Made by a program: the position numbers and the translations under genes. From Gelidibacter mesophilus DSM 14095 (GTDB taxonomy: Bacteria > Bacteroidota > Bacteroidia > Flavobacteriales > Flavobacteriaceae), in contig NZ_AUHD01000005.1 in NCBI RefSeq assembly GCF_000423005.1, forward strand, positions 310,001-374,000: a stretch of 64,000 bases of DNA, read 5' to 3'. Each line of letters begins with the position of its first letter. Within the stretch, counting starts at the first letter, position 1. Below, piece after piece: positions 10,048 to 19,872 of this stretch. The notes under the pieces are model-generated. The model had not been told where the DNA came from and did not search any database. It saw nothing but the letters and a program-made list of their open reading frames with translations.

Positions 10048-10719
10048 CATGCTCGTGGAGGAGAACAAGGATGGGGGTCTTTTTTTTATTGTAAACCACC
10101 CTCAAATAATATTAATTATGATTTGACAGGAAATTATAAAATGATTGCTCCTGCATTAGATTTGTTTTTTATAGAAAAGGATGAGTTAAAAGATCAGCCT
10201 CTTTATCGTAGAGATGCGCTTGATTTTACAAGACATTTTTTAGAAAGTCGTATTGACCATTATGTTAAGGAAGCTATAATTGCCCTTGAAACAGATAATG
10301 TTGCAGCTCAGGATTTAGCGATCGTTAAGGTTAAAAATATTATGACCGATTTGGATGATTTATTGTCGGCCTCACCTGAGCATAGTTTAAGTGACTGGTT
10401 GATAAAAGCGAAGAAATACGGAGTTAATAAAGATGAAGAAAATCAACATATTAAAACAGCAAGACAAATAGTTACTATTTGGGGAGAAGGTTTAAATGGC
10501 TATGCAATTAAAGGATGGCATGGTATGATTAAGGATTTTTACTTACAAAGATGGTTGCTTCATTTTGATAATGTTCGTAGCGGAAACGCCAAAAAGAATG
10601 ATATTTCTCTTTTTGAAACCCAATGGGTTAATTCGGCTTCTATACCCAAAATTAAAAAGAATATAAATGTTGTTGCAGAATGTTATCGTCTTTTTGAAAA
10701 ATATTCAAGAGGTAATTAA
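10048..10719 (+). pseudogene. GH89 C-terminal helical domain, same frame, beyond the amber codon
   Basis: The frame of the preceding gene stays open after its TAG: HARGGEQGWGSFFYC follows directly and leads into MIAPALDLFF, DALDFTRHFL, LSDWLIKAKKYG, ARQIVTIWG and FYLQRWLLHF. These match the C-terminal domain of NAGLU proteins (RYDLLDLTRQ, WLEQAR, QLTLWGPEG and YYTPRW in the human enzyme). A 198-residue stretch opens only at a TTG (10123), with no convincing start, so independent translation is unlikely. One base change at 10045-10047 would restore a protein of about 727 residues, the normal family length. It could be a fresh nonsense mutation, a sequencing error or an amber read-through site. 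Confidence 0.85.
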
Positions 10720-10937
10720 GGCGAAATGGAGAATAACTATTAATGCCTTTGTTTCAAAAGAAAATAAAGAGCATTAATATGCCAAGAGACCCTATGAACT
10801 CGGATTCATCATACAAATAATTAAAAATTACTTTAGGTAATGGCATTACTTCAATTTAAGATACAAATACCAAACAGGAATTCCTTTTTGCATTTCAATG
10901 CAACAAGCGCTGTACAATTAAACCTAAATAAAATATA

Positions 10938-13250
10938 ATGGGAAAATTTAATGTGAAAACCTTTCAATTTATGCTATATTTTCTGCTCTCAATCTTTGCT
11001 CCAAGCTTATTTTATGGTCAAAATTCCACAACCGTGGCACATGCTCCGCGGATGGACAAGTACAATGTGTTGTGGAATAGCCCAAGCGATAATTCCTTGG
11101 GCTCGATGCCTGCCGGAAATGGTGATATTGGTATAAATGTTTGGGCAGAAAAGGATGGGGATTTAATCTTTTACGTATCCAAAACAGATGCTTGGAGCGA
11201 AAATGCCCGTGTGCTAAAATTAGGGAAGGTGAGGGTGTCGCTTACACCTAACCCTTTTGAAGACGGTATTCCTTTTCAACAGGAATTGATTTTGAAAGAT
11301 GGGACTCTCCGTATTGAAACAGGTGATAAAACGAATAAGGTAATAATAGATATTTGGGTGGATGCCAACCATCCAGTAGTTGAAGTTGATGTAAAAAGCA
11401 AAAAATCGGTGTTGTCTAAAGTAGTTTTGGAGCCGTGGAGAACTGAACGTCGACTTATAGAAAATGGCACCGAGCAACATTCTGCTTACGGCATGCATGG
11501 CGAGGGTGCTCCCGATATTTTTGTGGAGAAAGATACTATTTTAAACCTTCAAGGTAATCAGTTTGTATGGGCGCATCGGAACGAAAGATCTATATGGCAA
11601 GATAATTTGAAATTGCAGGGTCTGGACGAGTATATTGTGAACAACAAAGACCCTTTGTTAAATAGAACCTTTGGAGCATCCATAAGTTCCAAAGAATTGG
11701 AAAAAAAATCCTCTACGGTGCTTTCATCTCAAAAGCCGATAAAGTCATTTTCAGTATCGGTATATGCCCATACGTCACAAACCGAAAATTTGGAGGACTG
11801 GCTAAAGCAATTAAAGGATGTCTCTGAAGACATCAGCTCAATATCTCGTGACAAACGTTTTAATGCCCATCGCAATTGGTGGCGTTTATTTTGGGAGCAA
11901 AGCTATATTGAAATAACGAGTCGAAATACTAGCGAAAAAAAGGAAGTTTATAATATTAATCAAGGCTATGCACTTCAAAGGTATATGTTGGCTTGCTCGG
12001 GACGTGGCAATTCACCGATAAAATTTAACGGTTCTATATTTACGGTAGATACCAAACATCTTAAAGGCGAATTTGAAGGTTTTGATGCAGATTATCGCCG
12101 ATGGGGAGGTCCTTATTGGTGGCAAAATACAAGATTGCCGTATTGGGCCATGCTCGAATCTGGCGATTTTGAGATGATGAAGCCACTTTTTAAAATGTAT
12201 CGCGATGCACTGCCTATCAGAAAATTGGCTACAAAAACCTATTATAATCACGATGGTGCATTTTTTCCGGAAACCATTTATTTCTGGGGCACCTATGTGG
12301 ACGGCAACTATGGGCGGAAGCGCGATGATTTACCTTTAGGCATGACCGAAAATGCATATATCAGGCATTATTGGCAAAGTGGGCTCGAAATTTCGTTGAT
12401 GATGCTCGATTATTATGCCTTTACTAAGGATAAGGTTTTTCTGAAAGAAACTTTGTTACCAGTTGTTTCTGAAATCATGACATTTTACGACCAACATTGG
12501 GATAGGGATGGGAATGGCAAAATTCGTTTTGATCCTGCCATGTCTTTGGAGACCTATAGTATGGCAGTGAATCCATTGCCAGAAATTGTAGGGATTAATA
12601 AGGTATGTCACGAATTATTGAAATTGTCAGATCCTGAAATAAGCCAGGTTCAAAAAGAACAATGGAACAGGCTGAAGAATGAATTACCAGAAATACCGAC
12701 CCGTGAAGTAGATGGGACTACATTATTGGCACCTGCACAATCTTATAGCGGGAAACAGAATTCTGAGAACCCCGAACTGTATGCCATCTTTCCTTATCGC
12801 ATCTATGGTATTGGAAAACCTGACTTGGAGATGGCTCGAAATACTTTTGAAAATAGGGCATTTAAACAAACAGGTGGATGGCAACAAAATGCTATAAAAG
12901 CGGCGTATTTGGGGCTGACCGATGAGGCAGCAAAATTGATGATGTCAAATTTTAATACCAGTAATCAGGCTTATCGATTTCCTGCCATGTGGGGCCCAAA
13001 TTATGATTGGACTCCCGATCAGGATCATGGATCAGTCGCCATGATAGCTCTTCAGCGCATGTTGTTACAATATGATGATGACAAAATTTATATACTTCCT
13101 GCTTGGCCTAAGGATTGGGATGTAAATTTTAAATTACATGCTCAAGAGCGTTCAATAATTTCCGTTGTGGTTGAAAACGGAAAAGTGATTCAAAAAGAAA
13201 TGACGCTTGGTAAAGAAGATTTGAAAATTGTAATGCCATCTGAGTTTTGA
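10938..13250 (+). CDS. DUF5703-type secreted enzyme, GH95-like
   Basis: A 770-residue secreted protein (signal peptide about 1-28, ending FYGQN). The N-terminal part with SMPAGNGDIGINVWAEKDGD and YVSKTDAWSE is the DUF5703 pattern, a beta-sandwich like the N-domain of GH95/GH65 enzymes. The rest (about residues 300-740) looks like an alpha-helical toroid: WRLFWEQSYIE, ALQRYMLACSGRG, GPYWWQNTRLPYW, and DWTPDQDHGSVAMIALQRML near the end. I infer that it is a glycoside hydrolase with an (alpha/alpha)6 barrel acting on a side chain of the PUL substrate. I know of no firm activity for the family and could not assign catalytic residues. Confidence 0.75.
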   Translation: MGKFNVKTFQFMLYFLLSIFAPSLFYGQNSTTVAHAPRMDKYNVLWNSPSDNSLGSMPAGNGDIGINVWAEKDGDLIFYVSKTDAWSENARVLKLGKVRVSLTPNPFEDGIPFQQELILKDGTLRIETGDKTNKVIIDIWVDANHPVVEVDVKSKKSVLSKVVLEPWRTERRLIENGTEQHSAYGMHGEGAPDIFVEKDTILNLQGNQFVWAHRNERSIWQDNLKLQGLDEYIVNNKDPLLNRTFGASISSKELEKKSSTVLSSQKPIKSFSVSVYAHTSQTENLEDWLKQLKDVSEDISSISRDKRFNAHRNWWRLFWEQSYIEITSRNTSEKKEVYNINQGYALQRYMLACSGRGNSPIKFNGSIFTVDTKHLKGEFEGFDADYRRWGGPYWWQNTRLPYWAMLESGDFEMMKPLFKMYRDALPIRKLATKTYYNHDGAFFPETIYFWGTYVDGNYGRKRDDLPLGMTENAYIRHYWQSGLEISLMMLDYYAFTKDKVFLKETLLPVVSEIMTFYDQHWDRDGNGKIRFDPAMSLETYSMAVNPLPEIVGINKVCHELLKLSDPEISQVQKEQWNRLKNELPEIPTREVDGTTLLAPAQSYSGKQNSENPELYAIFPYRIYGIGKPDLEMARNTFENRAFKQTGGWQQNAIKAAYLGLTDEAAKLMMSNFNTSNQAYRFPAMWGPNYDWTPDQDHGSVAMIALQRMLLQYDDDKIYILPAWPKDWDVNFKLHAQERSIISVVVENGKVIQKEMTLGKEDLKIVMPSEF

Positions 13251-13342
13251 AATTACACCATAATTATCAGGATTAAAATCAGAAGAATTCTGATGAGAGA
13301 TCCTTGGATAAATAAAATAACATTGTTTAAAATGAAATAGTT

Positions 13343-15439
13343 ATGATTAAGTTTTTAAATTTCACACTCTTGCTTTTGTTTGCGAACATTGCCGTATCAC
13401 AAACAATATACGTGTCTACCTCAGGAAATGATTCAGCAAAAGGCACGATCAAATCGCCGTACAACAGTCTCGAGAAGGGATTGCAGAGGGCTCTTGAAAT
13501 AAAGGGTACAGACTCCCGGAAAAAGGTGGCCATCCGTCTTAGGGAAGGTCAGTACAACATACATAACTCCATCCATTTAAACGCCAAATATTCAAATGTG
13601 ACCATTGAAGCTTATCAAAATGAAGCGGTTATTTTATCAGGAGGACAAACCATCCCAATTGAAAGTTTAAAGATAAGTGACCTAGAAATTCCTTCCAATG
13701 ATCAGTCCTTGCAAATATTTAAAATTGATCTCAAAAAAGAAGGGATCTCAAATTTTGGAGCATTACGAAATGTGGGATTCTCGCGTCCTTATGGACCGGC
13801 GTGGGGTGAGTTGTTCGTAAATGAAAAAGCCATGCACTTAGCCCGTTGGCCAAATGCCGACATGGTACCAATGGGGAAGGTGCTGGAGAAAGGCTCCGTG
13901 CCCCGTGAAGATGATTTTGCAAATCAAGGTGGGATTATCCAATACGATTCTGTTCGTATAAATAATTGGGCCAAGGAAAAAAATGTATGGATATCGGGCT
14001 ACTTTAATCATGGCTATGCTGATGATATGGTAAAAATCTCAAAAATAGATACGCTTGAAAAAACGTTTACCACCGCATCGGCGACACTTTATGGGTATGG
14101 TAATGGAAAACCGTGGCAAAAATGGTATGGCATCAATATTTTAGCAGAACTTGACGCTCCTGGTGAATATTATATAGATGACGAAAAGGGGGTGCTTTAC
14201 TTTATTTCTGATACAAAGAACATATCTAGTTTAGAGTTTTCTATTCTTGAGGACCCGTTTTTTCAAATTGAAGATGCAGAAGGTATTCAAATCAAAGGTA
14301 TTTCATTCCAGAATTCCCGTGGTATGGGCATCTCTATGGTCAATACTAAAAATGTGACTATTGACGCGTGTACATTTAAAAATCTTGGTAGTCTGGGAAT
14401 TACTGTCGGCAAGGGTGTAGAACCATTTTCAGAATATAGACATGAAGGTTCGGGCATCCCTAAAAATGGAATTGTGGGTAGCCTACTTCAGCATCTTTAT
14501 AGTAATACAACTTTTAATCGGGAAGGCGGCGTAAATAATAAGATCATTAATTGCACATTTTCTCAGCTTGGAGCTGGTGGCGTTTCACTGGGAGGGGGCG
14601 ACCGATTAACTTTAGAAGCGGGAAACAACCTTGTGGAAAACTGTCTATTTTTTGATATCAATAGAATAGAAAAGTCATACCGACCAGCAGTACACCTCAC
14701 TGGGGTTGGCAATAAAGTTATCCATTGTGAAATGTACGATTTGCCTAGTGTTGCCATTTTAATGCATGGAAATAACCACACTATAGAATATAATTATATT
14801 CATGATGTGTGTTTGGAGGTAGAAGATATGGGCGCTATTTATTACGGGAGAGATCCTTCTGAAAGAGGGACAGTGATACGCTATAATTATATTGCCAACA
14901 TTCCTGATGAATATAATACTAGTGCGGTCTATCATGATGATGCCGCTTGCGGTTTAATTGTCACAGACAACGTTTTCTATAAAGCAGGAAAGCTCAACGT
15001 TTTGATTGGCGGAGGATCGAATAATATTTACGAAAACAATTTCTTTATAGAAAGTAAAGTAGGTGTACGAACGGGCAACAGACTACAGACGTGGGCCAAG
15101 TGGGTTTTGGATGATGGCGGACTTTTCCAAACACGTATGGAAGCCGTTAACTATAATGAATCACCGTATGTTGATCAGTATCCAACGCTGAAAACCTATT
15201 TTGAAAAAGCAGAGCTTCCAACAGGAAATGTGGTGGCTGAGAATGTTTTTATCAATGTGAAAGAGGTATATATAGGTAAAAAAGAATGGTTAGGATTTGA
15301 AGACTCTAACCTCATGGAGACTATGAACTTGCCAAATGTCACTTCTAAAAAAGAATTTATAAGCCGAATGGTGGATAAAATACCCGCTCTTAAAAAGATA
15401 CCACTAGAGGAGATAGGATTAAAAAATAAAAAGAGATAA
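13343..15439 (+). CDS. Secreted right-handed parallel beta-helix enzyme
   Basis: A 698-residue protein with a signal peptide (about 1-19) and the typical beta-helix opening TIYVSTSGNDSAKGTIKSPY. The motif LDAPGEYYIDDEKGVLYFISD, then repeated coils rich in Asn and Gly (VTIDACTFKNLG, IINCTFSQLGAGGVSL, GNNHTIEYNYIHD), fit the beta-helix group that includes GH141 and several polysaccharide lyase families. It could be a hydrolase or a lyase acting on the uronate backbone; catalytic residues cannot be assigned by eye. It is almost fused to uxuA (2 bp between stop and start), which ties it to uronate use. Confidence 0.75.
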   Translation: MIKFLNFTLLLLFANIAVSQTIYVSTSGNDSAKGTIKSPYNSLEKGLQRALEIKGTDSRKKVAIRLREGQYNIHNSIHLNAKYSNVTIEAYQNEAVILSGGQTIPIESLKISDLEIPSNDQSLQIFKIDLKKEGISNFGALRNVGFSRPYGPAWGELFVNEKAMHLARWPNADMVPMGKVLEKGSVPREDDFANQGGIIQYDSVRINNWAKEKNVWISGYFNHGYADDMVKISKIDTLEKTFTTASATLYGYGNGKPWQKWYGINILAELDAPGEYYIDDEKGVLYFISDTKNISSLEFSILEDPFFQIEDAEGIQIKGISFQNSRGMGISMVNTKNVTIDACTFKNLGSLGITVGKGVEPFSEYRHEGSGIPKNGIVGSLLQHLYSNTTFNREGGVNNKIINCTFSQLGAGGVSLGGGDRLTLEAGNNLVENCLFFDINRIEKSYRPAVHLTGVGNKVIHCEMYDLPSVAILMHGNNHTIEYNYIHDVCLEVEDMGAIYYGRDPSERGTVIRYNYIANIPDEYNTSAVYHDDAACGLIVTDNVFYKAGKLNVLIGGGSNNIYENNFFIESKVGVRTGNRLQTWAKWVLDDGGLFQTRMEAVNYNESPYVDQYPTLKTYFEKAELPTGNVVAENVFINVKEVYIGKKEWLGFEDSNLMETMNLPNVTSKKEFISRMVDKIPALKKIPLEEIGLKNKKR

Positions 15440-15441
15440 AG

Positions 15442-16641
15442 ATGGACTTTTTAGAAAAAACGTTCAGATGGTTCGGGCCAAGCTTTGGAGTGAGCCTAGA
15501 GGATATTTCTCAAACAGGAGCGACTGGGATTGTAACGGCATTACACCATATCGAAACAGGTAAGGTTTGGCCCTTAAAAGAAATCAAAAAGCGCAAGGAT
15601 GAAATTGAAAAGGCAGGTTTGCGTTGGTCGGTGGTAGAAAGCGTCAATGTTCACGAAAGCATTAAACAAGGACATCCGGATAAAGATCAATTTATTCAGA
15701 ATTATATTGAAACGCTTAAAAATTTAGCGGCCCAGGATGTAAAAGTTGTCTGCTATAATTTTATGCCTGTTGTCGATTGGACGCGAACTGATTTAGACTT
15801 TAGAATTCATGGTAATGCTTCTGCTTTGCGATATGACCATAGTGCTCTTGCGGCTTTTGATTTGTTTATTCTGAAAAGGAACGGCGCCAAAGCTGATTAT
15901 TCATCTGAAATCCAAGAACAGGCAAAATCGTATTTTGAAGGCTTGGATAATGGAAAAAAGGACATTTTAAGAGATAAAATTCTTGCAGGGCTTCCAGGAA
16001 CTCGCGATGTGCTTACAATTGCTGATTTTCAAAAGCATTTGGATAATTATGCTTTTATTGATAAAAAAATTCTGAAGGGAAATCTTGCTTATTTCTTGCG
16101 AAAAATAATCCCCATTGCAGAACAGTTAGGGATATTGATGTGTATTCATCCAGATGACCCTCCTTTTTCAATTTTGGGCTTACCAAGGATTGTTTCCAAT
16201 TATGAAGACTTGAAGTTTCTGTTAGAAAGCTATAAAAGCCCTTCCAACGGACTCACATTTTGTTCTGGTTCTTTGGGGGCGTTAGCTACCAATGATATGA
16301 TTAAAATAATAAACGATTTTGGAGATAGCATCCATTTTTTGCATTTAAGAAATGTAAAACTGCAAGAAAATCAGTCTTTCTACGAATCTAATTTATTTGA
16401 AGGTACGGGTAGTATGATCGATATAATGGAAGCCATCATACGACAACAAAAAAAACGCGTAAAAAACAAATCAGGAACTGTGGGCATACCTATGCGTCCA
16501 GATCATGGGCACGTTTTATTGGACGATTTAAAAAGGATAAAGGAGTTTTATCCTGGATATTCGACCTTAGGAAGAATGAAAAGTCTAGCAGAACTAACAG
16601 GTTTAGAATTAGGGGTCAGACGGCTGGTATTAGACGAGTAA
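15442..16641 (+). CDS. uxuA: Mannonate dehydratase
   Basis: A 399-residue cytoplasmic UxuA. It dehydrates D-mannonate to 2-keto-3-deoxygluconate, a step of glucuronate breakdown. The start TFRWFGPSFGVSLEDISQTGA, the TGIVTALHHI strand, VVESVNVHE, VVCYNFMPVVDWTRTDL, the metal-site segment MCIHPDDPPF and the end MRPDHGHVLLDD are all hallmarks of the family. Length is normal. It starts 2 bp after the beta-helix gene, so the two are translationally linked, and uxaC follows after 157 bp. No unusual residues seen. Confidence 0.96.
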   Translation: MDFLEKTFRWFGPSFGVSLEDISQTGATGIVTALHHIETGKVWPLKEIKKRKDEIEKAGLRWSVVESVNVHESIKQGHPDKDQFIQNYIETLKNLAAQDVKVVCYNFMPVVDWTRTDLDFRIHGNASALRYDHSALAAFDLFILKRNGAKADYSSEIQEQAKSYFEGLDNGKKDILRDKILAGLPGTRDVLTIADFQKHLDNYAFIDKKILKGNLAYFLRKIIPIAEQLGILMCIHPDDPPFSILGLPRIVSNYEDLKFLLESYKSPSNGLTFCSGSLGALATNDMIKIINDFGDSIHFLHLRNVKLQENQSFYESNLFEGTGSMIDIMEAIIRQQKKRVKNKSGTVGIPMRPDHGHVLLDDLKRIKEFYPGYSTLGRMKSLAELTGLELGVRRLVLDE

Positions 16642-16798
16642 ACTTTTACGTAGAATAAAAAAATGGTCATATGCTTAAGATTACTTTCTTTAAAATGGAA
16701 TTCGTAGGTTTTAAGATTCGTTGTAAGTTTTTATTTGAAGAGGTCGGAAGTATTCACAACATTATAGGACGTAATATATTTAAAAAGTAACATTCAGG

Positions 16799-18199
16799 AT
16801 GATGAACACCAGTTTTATAAATGATAATTTTTTATTACAAACAAAATCTGCACAACAGTTGTATCATGACTATGTCGCTAATCTACCAATTATTGATTAT
16901 CACAATCATCTTGATCCGGAAGAAATTGCTCAGAATAAAAGTTTTAGTTCCATAACGGAATGTTGGCTGAAAGGTGATCATTACAAATGGCGAGCAATGC
17001 GGGCAAATGCCATTCCTGAGAAATATATTACAGGCAATGCCCCAGATCAGGAACGGTTTCAAAAATGGGCTGAAACGGTTCCGTATACCATGTGTAATCC
17101 ACTGTATCATTGGACGCATTTGGAACTCAAACGCTATTTTGGAATAGATGAAATACTCAACAAGGCTTCGGGAAACGCAATTTATGATAAGGTCAATGCT
17201 CAATTGCAAACAGAAGATTTTTTAGTTCAGAATTTGTTAAAGAAAATGAAAGTGGAACTTTTGTGTATTACTGATGCACCTACTGATAATTTGAAGTATC
17301 ATTATCAATTACGCAACCATCCATCTATAAAGATGTTACCAACATTTCGTCCCGATACATTTTTAAATGTCAGACATGAAGACTTCTTGAGTGCTCTCAG
17401 AAAGCTGGAAGAAGTTACAGATAATGACATTGATAGTTTTGAAGCCTTGGTAGCGGCTCTTGAAAACAGGATTGATTTTTTCCATACTTCTGGCGGACGG
17501 TTGGCCGATCATGGGTTGTCACAACTATACGCAGTAACTTATTCCACATCAGATCTCAATAGGATTTTAACTAAACGATTTTCTAAAAAAGAACTTTCTG
17601 ATCACGAAAGACAACAGTTCCAAACCGCCTTGATGTTTCGTTTGGCTAAAAAATATAACGAAAAAAACTGGACGATGCAATTGCATTTGGGTGCAATACG
17701 AGATAATAATCAACGATTGGTAAATTTGATAGGTAAGGATGTGGGGTGTGATTCCATTGGCGATTGGCCTCAAGCTTCAGGGCTATCTCATCTGATGAAC
17801 AATTTGGATGTTGGAAACAATTTACCAAAAACAATTATATATAATTTAAATCCTGCCGATAATGAGGTATTTGCAACCATGGCGGGGAATTTTAATGAGA
17901 GTAGTATTGGAGGAAAGGTACAATGGGGTTCGGCTTGGTGGTTTTTGGATCAAAAGGATAGCATGGAAAAGCAAATCAATACTTTGTCTAATATGGGACT
18001 TCTCAGCAAGTTTGTCGGCATGCTTACAGATTCTCGTAGCTTTCTCTCGTTTCCAAGGCATGAATATTTCCGTCGCATATTGTGCAATTTACTTGGCGAA
18101 CAAATTGAAAAAGGACTGTTGCCAAATGATTTGAATTGGATTGGTAACATGGCGGCTGATATCAGCTATTACAACGCCAAGAACTATTTTAAATTTTAA
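16799..18199 (+). CDS. uxaC: Uronate (glucuronate) isomerase
   Basis: A 466-residue amidohydrolase-fold isomerase that converts D-glucuronate to D-fructuronate (or galacturonate to tagaturonate). The opening NLPIIDYHNHLDPEEIAQNKSF gives the metal-binding HNH pair. CNPLYHWTHLELKRYFGI, LCITDAPTDNLKYH, MQLHLGAIRDNN, GSAWWFLDQKD and GMLTDSRSFLSFPRHEYFRRIL are diagnostic. Length is typical for UxaC. Together with uxuA and the SDR gene at 19873-20694 it forms the glucuronate to KDG route. A second Met one codon in (MN) is an equally good start. Confidence 0.96.
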   Translation: MMNTSFINDNFLLQTKSAQQLYHDYVANLPIIDYHNHLDPEEIAQNKSFSSITECWLKGDHYKWRAMRANAIPEKYITGNAPDQERFQKWAETVPYTMCNPLYHWTHLELKRYFGIDEILNKASGNAIYDKVNAQLQTEDFLVQNLLKKMKVELLCITDAPTDNLKYHYQLRNHPSIKMLPTFRPDTFLNVRHEDFLSALRKLEEVTDNDIDSFEALVAALENRIDFFHTSGGRLADHGLSQLYAVTYSTSDLNRILTKRFSKKELSDHERQQFQTALMFRLAKKYNEKNWTMQLHLGAIRDNNQRLVNLIGKDVGCDSIGDWPQASGLSHLMNNLDVGNNLPKTIIYNLNPADNEVFATMAGNFNESSIGGKVQWGSAWWFLDQKDSMEKQINTLSNMGLLSKFVGMLTDSRSFLSFPRHEYFRRILCNLLGEQIEKGLLPNDLNWIGNMAADISYYNAKNYFKF

Positions 18200-18582
18200 T
18201 CCAGATTTCTATTTTACGTTTTGAAATCGATCCTGATTTATAGCTCACAACGATTATAATATAATTTAATATCGTCTTTTGATTCAGAAAAAAACGACAT
18301 GGCATTCAATTAAAAGTTTTGTCCTACACAGGAGGATGTTCGATCTTTTATCTAAACAAACCTTTATGCTGAACTTATTGTTAGATTCAAATAAAGTCAA
18401 TGTCCATAGATCTATCTCAAATTTAGCACATTAAAAAGAAGATACTTATTTTTTATATGATGATGCGGCATTGGGTAGTAGGGATGAAAAGTAAACTCAA
18501 TTATAGCTTTTTATAAAGAAACAGTGATTGTATAGTTGAAGGGTAATGATAAGAATATAGACGACATTTAAAAAATAGATTT
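18200..18582 (+). other. Intergenic region between uxaC and dctP
   Basis: A 383-bp AT-rich stretch with stops in all frames. I see no gene, RNA or strong hairpin. Its length within an otherwise tight gene series allows for a promoter of its own for dctP or for lost sequence. Confidence 0.5.
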
Positions 18583-19560
18583 ATGAAAAAATGGCAATTT
18601 ATTGGCATAATTGTATTGAATTTGTCATTTTGGAGCTGTATAAAAACAACTGATAGCAAAGCAGTTAAACTAGCACATGGTTTAGATGTCAATCATTCTG
18701 TCCATAAAGCCATGTTGCATATGGCGGAAGATTTACAACAGATTTCAGGAGGAAAGATGACACTTAAAATTTATCCAAATCAACAATTGGGTTCTGAGCG
18801 TGAATGTTTGGAGTTGCTTCAAATTGGAAGTTTGGAAATGACCAAAGTTTCAGTGGGCACCTTAGAGAATTTTGCTCCTAAGATGAAAATCTTTGGACTT
18901 CCATTTCTCTTTAAAAACAAACAGCATGCTTTTAACGTACTAGATGGTCCTATTGGCGACGAACTTTTGAATGATGCCGAGAAATATTGGCTAAAAGGGT
19001 TGTGTTATTATGATGCCGGAAGTCGTAGTTTCTATACTAAGAACAAACCAATAGAAACCCCGAAAGATTTGAAAGGTCTCAAGATACGTGTCATGGAAAG
19101 TGTAACTGCAATGAATATGGTTCAAGAATTGGGTGGTTCACCAACACCTATTTCTTGGGGTGAACTATATACGTCATTGCAACAAGGCGTTGTAGATGGT
19201 GCTGAGAATAATCCCCCTAGTTTTTACCTCTCGAAACATTATGAGGTTTGCAAGTACTATTCTTTGGATGAACATACCATGTTGCCAGATGTCCTTTTAA
19301 TTGGAACTTATTTTTGGAATAGTTTAACTGAGCAAGAACAGAAATGGTTACAGAAAGCAGCGAATCAATCTGTGCCTTACCAAAGAAAACTTTGGGAAAA
19401 TGCCGAAAATGAAGCGTTGGTCGCATTAAAAGAGGCAGGTGTAGCCATATCGTTTCCAAACAAGACTGCATTTATTGAAAAGGTAAGTGGTGTCCTTGAA
19501 CCTTATAAAAACGATGCAATAATGTATGATTTGATTCAGAAAATAAGAAACACAAAATAA
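18583..19560 (+). CDS. dctP: TRAP transporter solute-binding lipoprotein (DctP family)
   Basis: A 325-residue DctP-type binding protein. Its signal ends FWSC (lipidated Cys19), as usual for Bacteroidota. The family features are the opening KLAHGLDVNHSVHKAMLHMAE, the linker AGSRSFYTKNKPIETPKDLKGLKIRVM with the substrate-carboxylate-binding Arg169, GGSPTPISWGELYTSLQQGVVDGAENNP and ALKEAG near the end. Binding proteins of this type next to uxuA/uxaC usually take up hexuronates. No dctQ or dctM membrane gene follows, so the protein is an orphan here and needs partners encoded elsewhere, or the locus has lost them. Confidence 0.92.
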   Translation: MKKWQFIGIIVLNLSFWSCIKTTDSKAVKLAHGLDVNHSVHKAMLHMAEDLQQISGGKMTLKIYPNQQLGSERECLELLQIGSLEMTKVSVGTLENFAPKMKIFGLPFLFKNKQHAFNVLDGPIGDELLNDAEKYWLKGLCYYDAGSRSFYTKNKPIETPKDLKGLKIRVMESVTAMNMVQELGGSPTPISWGELYTSLQQGVVDGAENNPPSFYLSKHYEVCKYYSLDEHTMLPDVLLIGTYFWNSLTEQEQKWLQKAANQSVPYQRKLWENAENEALVALKEAGVAISFPNKTAFIEKVSGVLEPYKNDAIMYDLIQKIRNTK

Positions 19561-19872
19561 ATGCGTGAATAATTCTTCTACCTTAAATGTTTTATCTCTT
19601 GGAAAGAAAAGCACTTCTAGTTTTAGTGCTGTGATGATCATCTATACTTAGAAATCAGAACCGAATATCCGAAGTAATATAGGCTTCATCGCCTATTGAT
19701 TACTAATCCCATTTGGGACTGGTAGTTGGTATTTGGCCATCGTAAAATTAAAATAATTGAAAATGTTTAAAAAGTAAAGTCTTGATTTTGTTCAACCGAT
19801 CTTCACAAAACGCTTAATCGTATATTATCTCAAAGTCTTAAATAATGAAATTACGATTTGTTTCTTCGATGA
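19561..19872. other. Intergenic region between convergent dctP and the SDR gene
   Basis: A 312-bp stretch with no open frame and no trace of the expected dctQM genes. A weak TCCCATTTGGGA inverted repeat lies near 19708-19720 but it has no T-run. Confidence 0.5.
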
